From UMGS172 sp045651745 (GTDB lineage: Bacteria; Bacillota; Clostridia; Oscillospirales; Acutalibacteraceae): a stretch of DNA of 10,841 nt. Below the pieces are notes generated by a model. The model was given only the letters and a program-made list of their open reading frames with translations. It did not search any database and had not been told where the DNA came from. The stretch is taken from positions 1 through 10,841 of the forward strand of contig JAZRSW010000038.1 in assembly GCA_045651745.1 (NCBI GenBank). Direction: 5' to 3'. The translations under genes were made by a program, and so were the position numbers. The stretch's first letter is position 1. Every line of letters starts with the position of its first letter. Positions 7,301 through 10,841 of the stretch are shown piece by piece.

Positions 7301-8054
7301 TAAAGTTTTCCATATCATGAGTAATCTTAGTCACACCATAAGAACCGGAAACCTTGCTGATTACTACATCATCAAGAGCAAAGTACATTATGCCGCCTTC
7401 ATCGTTAATACCAAGACCCTGAATACCGAAGTAACCGTCTGCGGTGGCTGTAAACTCAACAGTAGCAGTCTGCCAATCGGTATCAGCAGACAATGTGCCG
7501 GTTTGAGCAACACCGTTAACATTCCACTTAACAGCAGTACCGCTGGTTTTTAAACCTGAGAACACTGAAGAGTCATTCTTAGCGGCTTTGTCAATCGGGT
7601 CAGCAGCGAGACCAACAGTAAATCCACGGGTTTTAATGCTTGCACCTGCAAGAACCTTATACTTGAAGCTAACAGAATAAGTATTACCTGTGGTAAACTT
7701 ATACAAATTAGCCAGAGCAGCTGTTGCAGTAGCACCCGCATCATGCATTACTGTTGTTTCACCTACCGAGCCGTCTTTTCCAAAGAAATACCAACCGGTA
7801 GTAACCCTTAACTTTGCATAATCATTAGTATAAGCAACATCACTTCCGCCGGCATGACGGCCAAGAGGGATACCATAACGATTTTCCCCTTGGAAAGTGA
7901 GGTTAACTTCTTCTGACATAGTAGGTTTCGTCAAATCACCCTGAATATCAACCATAGCGGAAGATGAGCCGGTGAAAGAGATAACACTGATTGACAGAAG
8001 GATTGCGACAGCACAAACAATGCTGACAATTTTTCTGATGTTCCTGGTCATCAT
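4362..8054 (-). CDS. Large secreted, membrane-anchored mosaic protein with CBM-like modules and InlB/Flg_new repeats
   Basis: About 1230 residues. Numbering here counts from the upstream ATG at 8060. A signal peptide occupies residues 5-35 (basic start, hydrophobic core, SSSA cleavage region). Beta-sandwich modules resembling CBM4/9-type carbohydrate-binding domains lie at about 50-238, 245-430, 572-738, 813-962 and 1041-1195. Each has a strand like YxVxFxYK, a DWQT/EWQK-type strand and an ending like YFDDIVI or YFDNIIV. Between them are Listeria-Bacteroides (InlB B/Flg_new, PF09479-type) repeats at about 745-812 and 972-1039 (FLGWYTDKKL...YAKW, FDGWYTDSTL...YAKW) and two degenerate ones at about 450-570. 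The C-terminus is TTTGDNS, a hydrophobic helix (1208-1224) and KKVFEK. This is a sortase-like tail without a proper LPXTG, so it may simply be a membrane anchor. No catalytic domain is seen. It probably binds polysaccharide at the surface, perhaps with the neighbouring GH16 enzyme. Start chosen by the ribosome binding site at 8061-8068. Confidence 0.85.
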   Translation of the reverse strand: MMTRNIRKIVSIVCAVAILLSISVISFTGSSSAMVDIQGDLTKPTMSEEVNLTFQGENRYGIPLGRHAGGSDVAYTNDYAKLRVTTGWYFFGKDGSVGETTVMHDAGATATAALANLYKFTTGNTYSVSFKYKVLAGASIKTRGFTVGLAADPIDKAAKNDSSVFSGLKTSGTAVKWNVNGVAQTGTLSADTDWQTATVEFTATADGYFGIQGLGINDEGGIMYFALDDVVISKVSGSYGVTKITHDMENFTVGAKPSSFTMASGNATIVDLGDEDEHGKVLNITGNRGRFSDSQVFEAGKKYYISFDAKTTDGSSKNMWLVFAGGTSTSKPRYILDNGAGGQTGSVFTGMNEMFKFYIDGESVAKANFKLSGEWQKFTVVVDFTNETYNANLKACSADCTNLFDAARYFYFGNSNTWYDNLEIIALDPSATPGYALVEEVVDDEVKSTVIAAGSKYTLTTPVDTTGDRGFKCWVDADGNEIADPNNYIPAKGFNKVTATWTATFVKVTFVNGSDTSAPTRMGVGSKLLPPEKRPNVNLFFQGWVDADGKVYTEVPDKNVTLYAKYNGTILTFDKIFAAEGQDQTGNSGALVADPDNAQNSVFKMTSVSSAGRMITLPAADYSGAGRFELKTNTTYTYTIKYKVAAGSKGGSFQILRGNGVYESSSLERTVIPGVNSVNVLASDTATEWKAVTGTFTTGDSHYLERVYWYYQNNLILKTSGNFDIYFDDIVIAEVLDEAPEGAVAINFKTNGLEIPPIYGFPGEALEVPTGITNGSAEFLGWYTDKKLSVPYTATEFGTEDVIIYAKWDMAPFVMDLENYDNSGPASRCHLEVDANGNHYFNWNSEFNPSQSSSTMYSQQVNGNGLYCTLIPGVAYKVTFDYKLIEGSFNIGVVYNNAGNAWSDRKAGGSFLTLKDVDEKNWKTASFSFTADCPANLNYLSFGVAGDGNCYFDNIIVECSANMLNLYGSSVIMFNSTGGNAVQPIAGDPGELIGTLPSATRAGYQFDGWYTDSTLQTKFSDKKFGEEGCTLYAKWIIGKFNESFEDFPKAITLAGGYKLYNTTNFKTDFDKANVQSGDTAIFRSGATTGDKAFTICRDAALALTVGKQYTVTFYVKPTNVGQAAGTISLISMDKYNNVNAPSKKDVITTVGELKAGEWQKVSYTFTATDKFVGISTSTGNDMYLDNFTITLKGYTGTTTGDNSANPMLIVMMIILAAGALTVTGKKVFEK

Positions 8055-8060
8055 AAACAT

Positions 8061-8068
8061 TCTCCTTT
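8061..8068 (-). promoter_or_regulatory. Ribosome binding site deciding the mosaic protein start
   Basis: AAAGGAGA ends directly against the first in-frame ATG (8060), leaving about 1 base of spacing after AGGAG. The third codon, also ATG (8054), is 7 bases away. The ATG at 8054 is therefore the better start; the one at 8051 is next. Confidence 0.7.
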
Positions 8069-8136
8069 AGGAAATTATTGAGTTTTCGACAGTATATACA
8101 TTAAAAAAATGCAGATATACCGCCACTCTTAATGAT

Positions 8137-8165
8137 ATTATAACAGAGAAGCCACAAAATTGCAA
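8137..8165 (-). promoter_or_regulatory. Sigma-A promoter of the mosaic protein gene
   Basis: A -35 box TTGCAA (8160-8165) and consensus -10 TATAAT (8137-8142) are 17 bp apart, with an extended -10 TG. The predicted leader is about 75 bases. The stretch 8166-8282 upstream is AT-rich and holds only an inverted repeat, AATTTTGT/ACAAAATT with an 8-base gap (8204-8227), of unknown meaning. Confidence 0.78.
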
Positions 8166-8282
8166 GAATTTTATTAAGTATTTTATGACAAAAACTTCTT
8201 GTGAATTTTGTATATTTTAACAAAATTTAAAAATGTAAGATTTTTTCAAAAATCATTCTTTTAACCTATATAAATATGCCGT

Positions 8283-8332
8283 AAAACCAAAAGCAAAACC
8301 CTTCCCTCTTATGCAAAAGGAAAGGGTTTTGC
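8283..8332 (-). terminator. Terminator of glyQS
   Basis: An 11-bp stem GCAAAACCCTT/AAGGGTTTTGC (8293-8303 with 8322-8332), extended by 3 bp after one mismatch, is followed by TTTTGGTTTTA on the minus strand. It starts 26 bases after the glyQS stop. Confidence 0.87.
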
Positions 8333-8358
8333 GATACAATGAAAAAATACTGAATCAA

Positions 8359-9738
8359 TTAAAAATCAAGCTTTGAACGGATGAATTCGGTCAAACTTTC
8401 GATAGGCACACGGGTCTGTTCCATAGTGTCGCGGTCACGAACAGTTACGCAACCGTCGGTCTCACTTTCAAAGTCATAAGTAATGCAGAAAGGTGTACCG
8501 ATTTCGTCCTGACGGCGATAACGCTTACCGATTGAACCGGCATCGTCATAGTCTACCATAAAGTCTTTAGCTAACTTCTGGAAAATCTCACCTGCAGGCT
8601 CTGCCAACTTTTTGGAAAGCGGTAAAATAGCAGCCTTAAACGGTGCCAAAGCGGGATGTAATCTCAAAACTACGCGGACATCGTTCTTTTCAGCATCAAT
8701 AACTTCCTCATCATAAGCTTCGCAAAGGAACGCAAGCAATACGCGGTCGCAACCCAAGGACGGCTCAACAACATACGGAATGTACTTTTCATTGGTTTCA
8801 GGGTCGAAATATTCAAGGGACTTGCCGCTTGCTTCCTGATGACGACCCAAATCGTAATTGGTACGGTCGGCAATACCCCATAATTCACCCCAACCAAACG
8901 GGAACATAAACTCAATATCGGTAGTAGCCTTTGAGTAGAAAGAAAGTTCCTCTTTTTCGTGGTCACGCATACGGATGTTTTCTTCCTTGATACCAAGGCT
9001 TAACAACCAATTCTTGCAGTAGTCTTTCCAATAGTAGAACCACTCGAGGTCGGTATCCGGTTTGCAGAAGAACTCGCACTCCATCTGCTCAAACTCACGG
9101 GTACGGAAAATGAAGTTACCGGGGGTGATTTCATTTCTGAATGATTTACCAATCTGGCAAACACCGAACGGTAATTTCTTACGGGTTGTACGCTGAATAT
9201 TAGCAAAGTTTACGAAAATACCCTGTGCGGTTTCGGGACGAAGATATACCTCATTTTTAGCATCCTCTGTAACACCGATAAAGGTTTTAAACATAAGGTT
9301 GAACTTACGGATATCGGTGAAGTTTTTGCTCCCGCAATCGGGACAAGCAATGCCGTTCTCCTTAATGAATTCAGACATCTGCTCAAAGGTCATACCATCT
9401 GCACGGCTACCTGCATCCTCAATAAGCTTATCTGCTCTGTGACGAGCGTGGCAATCCTTACAGTCCATCAACGGGTCGGAAAAACCGCCGACGTGTCCGC
9501 TGGTAACCCAAGTTTCAGGGTTCATAATAATAGCCGAGTCAAGTCCTACGTTATAGGGTGACTCCTGCACAAACTTCTTAAACCAAGCTTTTTTAACGTT
9601 GTTCTTGAGTTCTACGCCCAACGGGCCGTAGTCCCAACTGTTTGAAAGACCGCCGTAGATTTCGCTTCCTGCATAAACAAAGCCTCTGCCTTTAGCAAGA
9701 GCTACAACGGTATCCATACTTTTATCTTTATTAAGCAT
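8359..9738 (-). CDS. glyQS: Glycyl-tRNA synthetase, homodimeric class II type
   Basis: A 459-residue, full-length enzyme that charges tRNA-Gly with glycine in the cytoplasm. The N-terminus has the family signature ALAKGRGFVYAGSEIYGG and WDYGPLG. A zinc-ribbon-like insert carries C93-x2-C96 with nearby histidines and C132-x2-C135. Class II motif 2 is SFRNEITPGNFIFRTREFEQ at about 199-218, and motif 3 is EPSLGCDRVLLAFL at about 325-338. LRPETAQGIF (166-175) is also typical. The C-terminal anticodon-binding domain runs from about 355 to 455 and includes YDDAGSIGKRYRRQDEIGTPFC. This is the single-chain (alpha-2) form found in some Firmicutes, archaea and eukaryotes, not the alpha-2-beta-2 GlyQ+GlyS form. 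A GGAGG site 7-8 bases upstream supports the ATG at 9738; Met8 is a less likely start. It is a single-gene unit with its own promoter and terminator and no T-box. Confidence 0.96.
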   Translation of the reverse strand: MLNKDKSMDTVVALAKGRGFVYAGSEIYGGLSNSWDYGPLGVELKNNVKKAWFKKFVQESPYNVGLDSAIIMNPETWVTSGHVGGFSDPLMDCKDCHARHRADKLIEDAGSRADGMTFEQMSEFIKENGIACPDCGSKNFTDIRKFNLMFKTFIGVTEDAKNEVYLRPETAQGIFVNFANIQRTTRKKLPFGVCQIGKSFRNEITPGNFIFRTREFEQMECEFFCKPDTDLEWFYYWKDYCKNWLLSLGIKEENIRMRDHEKEELSFYSKATTDIEFMFPFGWGELWGIADRTNYDLGRHQEASGKSLEYFDPETNEKYIPYVVEPSLGCDRVLLAFLCEAYDEEVIDAEKNDVRVVLRLHPALAPFKAAILPLSKKLAEPAGEIFQKLAKDFMVDYDDAGSIGKRYRRQDEIGTPFCITYDFESETDGCVTVRDRDTMEQTRVPIESLTEFIRSKLDF

Positions 9739-9764
9739 AATCTAAACCTCCGCCAATAATTTAC

Positions 9765-9787
9765 ATATATACTAATTTAGTATATAT
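9765..9787. repeat. Perfect dyad over the glyQS -10 box and start point
   Basis: ATATATACTAA and TTAGTATATAT form a perfect 11-bp inverted repeat around a single central base. It spans the -10 hexamer and the predicted start, where a repressor would act. The composition is almost pure A/T, so part of the symmetry may come from the promoter itself. Confidence 0.55.
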
Positions 9788-9806
9788 ATTTTTTCAAGTT
9801 TGTCAA
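9779..9806 (-). promoter_or_regulatory. Sigma-A promoter of glyQS
   Basis: A consensus -35 TTGACA (9801-9806) and -10 TATACT (9779-9784) are separated by 16 bp. Start of transcription is expected near 9772, so the leader is only about 30-35 bases, too short for a T-box. Confidence 0.72.
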
Positions 9807-9863
9807 GGAAATTTAAGATAATTAATCTATCTTTTCCCACCGTTTCGACATTTTGAGTAAAGT

Positions 9864-9897
9864 AAAAAACTGTGGTATGACAATAATCATACCACAG
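9864..9897 (-). terminator. Terminator of the Xre-type regulator gene
   Basis: A perfect 11-bp stem CTGTGGTATGA/TCATACCACAG with a 6-base loop (9870-9897) is followed by TTTTTTAC on the minus strand. It lies about 36 bases after the stop codon and separates the regulator from glyQS. Confidence 0.9.
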
Positions 9898-9933
9898 AGC
9901 TATGCTTATACCTTTAGAGAGCCTATTTTTCAC

Positions 9934-10176
9934 TTATTTGATTTCCTGTTCTAAACCATCAAACTCCGGAGTTGAAAAGAACTCCCCTAACGTTATTTCC
10001 AAACCGTCGCAGAATTTTTTAATTGTAGTTATTGACACATCACGTCTGCTCATATCCATCATACTGTATGCGGTAGACGGAGTAACGCCCGAAATATTTG
10101 CTAATTCGTTTAATTTAATATTTCTTTCCTCACATAATTTTTTAAATCTTTCAGCAACAACATCTTTGACGCTCAT
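9934..10176 (-). CDS. Small Xre/Cro-type helix-turn-helix regulator
   Basis: An 80-residue protein that is essentially one HTH_3 domain (about residues 6-66). The pattern is FKKLCEERNIKLNELANISGV, TPSTAYSMM and ITTIKKFCDGLEITLGEFF, which reads as helices 1 to 5 of a phage-repressor-like fold. LNELANISGV-TPSTAYSMM is the helix-turn-helix. A short acidic tail (TPEFDGLEQEIK) follows; there is no sensor or dimerisation domain, so it may dimerise through the fold itself. GAGGTGA 6-7 bases upstream supports the ATG at 10176. It is divergent from a small cysteine-rich gene, and a compound palindrome between them is a likely operator. Its target beyond that is unknown. It could belong to a housekeeping regulator family rather than a phage; no phage genes are seen nearby. 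Confidence 0.86.
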   Translation of the reverse strand: MSVKDVVAERFKKLCEERNIKLNELANISGVTPSTAYSMMDMSRRDVSITTIKKFCDGLEITLGEFFSTPEFDGLEQEIK

Positions 10177-10207
10177 TCAATTCACCTCAAAAATATTGTA
10201 TGAAATT

Positions 10208-10237
10208 TTACGTTTTTGCGTATACGCACTTGCGTAA
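10208..10237. promoter_or_regulatory. Compound palindrome, probable operator of the Xre regulator
   Basis: A 12-bp perfect palindrome TGCGTATACGCA (10217-10228) is flanked symmetrically, after 4 bases on each side, by TTACG and CGTAA. A further TGCGTA half-site lies at 10231-10236. The right part overlaps the -35 box of the rightward promoter. The left edge is about 30 bp upstream of the regulator start. I found no convincing -35/-10 pair for the leftward gene; a lone TATAAT at 10237-10242 is possible. Confidence 0.6.
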
Positions 10238-10258
10238 TTATAAAAATAATGTTACAAT
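10230..10258 (+). promoter_or_regulatory. Sigma-A promoter of the small cysteine-rich gene
   Basis: A -35 box TTGCGT (10230-10235) and -10 TACAAT (10253-10258) are 17 bp apart, with an extended -10 TG. The -35 box lies within the compound palindrome, so a protein bound there would block it. Confidence 0.65.
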
Positions 10259-10291
10259 CTACAGATAATATGTAAATTGAGATGTTTAAAA

Positions 10292-10471
10292 ATGGATTGC
10301 GAAAATAATTTTTGCATTTACGAATCCAATGGTAAATGTTTATTAGACAAAATCAGCATAGACAGTTTGGGAATGTGTACCGAATGTATATATCCTGATA
10401 TAGATGAAAAAATTTTAAATCAGGCAAAATCCAAACTTTTGAAAATTTATGAAACAACAAGCAATGATTAA
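10292..10471 (+). CDS. Small cysteine-rich protein, function unknown
   Basis: A 59-residue protein with five cysteines in its first 32 residues: C3, C8, C16, C29 and C32. The spacing C-x4-C, x7, C, x12, C-x2-C looks like a small zinc- or Fe-S-binding knuckle. Residues 35-59 are a charged helix (DEKILNQAKSKLLKIY). There is no signal peptide or membrane segment. I chose the ATG at 10292: a GAGAT element lies about 8 bases upstream, whereas the in-frame TTG at 10277 has no ribosome binding site. It is divergent from the Xre-type regulator and 63 bases ahead of the DtxR-family gene, with no clear terminator between, so some read-through is possible. I do not recognise a named family with certainty; I recall similar short Cys-rich hypotheticals from Clostridia. 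Confidence 0.72.
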   Translation: MDCENNFCIYESNGKCLLDKISIDSLGMCTECIYPDIDEKILNQAKSKLLKIYETTSND

Positions 10472-10484
10472 TCAATTGATTTTC

Positions 10485-10513
10485 TTGCAAAACTGATTTT
10501 AAGATGTTATAAT
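10485..10513 (+). promoter_or_regulatory. Sigma-A promoter of the DtxR-family gene
   Basis: A -35 box TTGCAA (10485-10490) and consensus -10 TATAAT (10508-10513) are 17 bp apart, with an extended -10 TG. It is nearly identical in boxes to the promoter of the mosaic surface protein. A 12-bp palindrome AATCAATTGATT (10470-10481) lies just upstream of the -35 box. Confidence 0.78.
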
Positions 10514-10534
10514 GTTTTATAAAGAGGTGACGTT

Positions 10535-10841
10535 ATGCGATTGTTAGCTTCAGGCGAAATGTATCTTGAAACCATACTTCAACTTTCAAAAGAAAGTGAC
10601 TTTGTCCGTTCAATTGATGTGGGCGAATATATGGGCTACTCAAAACCGAGTGTCAGCCGTGCAGTAGGACTGCTGAAAGAGGGCGGCTACATCACCGTTG
10701 ACGGTGAGGGCTTCTTGCATTTAACCGAAGACGGAAGAAAAATAGCCGAAAAGATTTATGAACGCCACACCATTTTAACCGAATTTTTGACATCAATCGG
10801 TGTTGACCGCGAAGTACCCGCCGAGCACGCCTGCAAAATGG
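10535..10841 (+). CDS. DtxR/MntR-family metal-dependent transcriptional regulator, N-terminal part
   Basis: The first 102 codons are present; the gene runs off the right edge. The N-terminal winged helix (about 1-65) shows SGEMYLETILQLS, then VGEYMGYSKPSVSRAVGLLKEGGYI as the helix-turn-helix, and a wing ending FLHLTEDGRKIA. The metal-binding/dimerisation domain begins with ERHTILTEFLTSIGVD. By alignment, Met9 corresponds to DtxR Met10, Cys100 to DtxR Cys102 and His78 to DtxR His79; these suggest an iron-type site. Glu12 matches MntR Glu11, so the site looks mixed. Such proteins repress metal uptake genes when Fe(II) or Mn(II) is plentiful. The regulated genes are likely to lie beyond the window. 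AGAGGTGA 4-5 bases before the ATG at 10535 fixes the start. Confidence 0.9.
   Translation, partial: MRLLASGEMYLETILQLSKESDFVRSIDVGEYMGYSKPSVSRAVGLLKEGGYITVDGEGFLHLTEDGRKIAEKIYERHTILTEFLTSIGVDREVPAEHACKM

Noticed and set aside
8055..8060. ATG at 8060 as start of the mosaic protein
   Set aside because: It lies about 1 base from the AGGAG core; the in-frame ATG at 8054 is 7 bases away and fits far better.
9739..9860. T-box riboswitch upstream of glyQS
   Set aside because: The promoter predicts a leader of about 30-35 bases, with no room for a T-box, no AGGGTGG-type bulge and no terminator/antiterminator hairpin between promoter and gene.
9870..9897. Perfect 11-bp inverted repeat as a regulator binding site
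   Set aside because: It is followed by six T on the minus strand and lies after a stop codon, so a terminator explains it better.
9902..10237. Plus-strand 111-codon frame opposite the Xre-type gene
   Set aside because: It is the antisense of a recognisable helix-turn-helix gene with its own ribosome binding site and terminator.
10277..10291. Upstream TTG start for the small cysteine-rich protein
   Set aside because: No ribosome binding site precedes the TTG, while the ATG at 10292 has a weak GAGAT element at suitable distance.

Overview
The window reads as chromosomal DNA from an anaerobic, low-to-moderate-GC Firmicute of the class Clostridia, probably a gut or rumen Oscillospiraceae/Lachnospiraceae-type organism. 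This is inferred from the strong AGGAGG-type ribosome binding sites, AT-rich sigma-A promoters, a dimeric (GlyQS-type) glycyl-tRNA synthetase, a GGGtGRT/NifU-like gene pair, a lipoprotein glycosidase and a large secreted protein with Listeria-Bacteroides repeats. No transposon, CRISPR array, tRNA or rRNA was seen.

Region by region. (1) 1-450, minus strand: the 5' end of a class I DAHP synthase gene (first step of the shikimate pathway). It is preceded by what looks like a complete ribosome-mediated attenuator: a sigma-A promoter, a 20-residue leader peptide carrying FYFYFIYF, mutually exclusive RNA helices and an intrinsic terminator. (2) 468-2300, minus: a two-gene operon of a NifU-like Fe-S scaffold-type protein followed by a GGGtGRT family protein of unknown biochemical role, with its own promoter and terminator. 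(3) 2359-4240, minus: a lipoprotein with a C-terminal GH16 beta-glucanase-type catalytic domain and a duplicated N-terminal alpha/beta module. (4) 4314-8165, minus: a 1230-residue secreted, membrane-anchored mosaic of carbohydrate-binding-like beta-sandwich modules and InlB/Flg_new repeats. (5) 8283-9806, minus: glycyl-tRNA synthetase with a perfect dyad over its -10 box and no T-box. (6) 9864-10841: a small Xre-type regulator (minus), a divergent small cysteine-rich protein (plus) with a compound palindrome between them, and the start of a DtxR-family metal-dependent regulator (plus).

Transcription is mostly one gene or two genes per unit. Nearly every unit on the minus strand ends in a well-formed intrinsic terminator and starts at a recognisable -35/-10 pair with 16-17 bp spacing. 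The GH16 lipoprotein and the mosaic protein lie next to each other but are separately transcribed. They plausibly act together at the cell surface on a glucan. The most notable element is the DAHP synthase leader, since Clostridia commonly control amino-acid genes with T-boxes rather than with a translated leader peptide.
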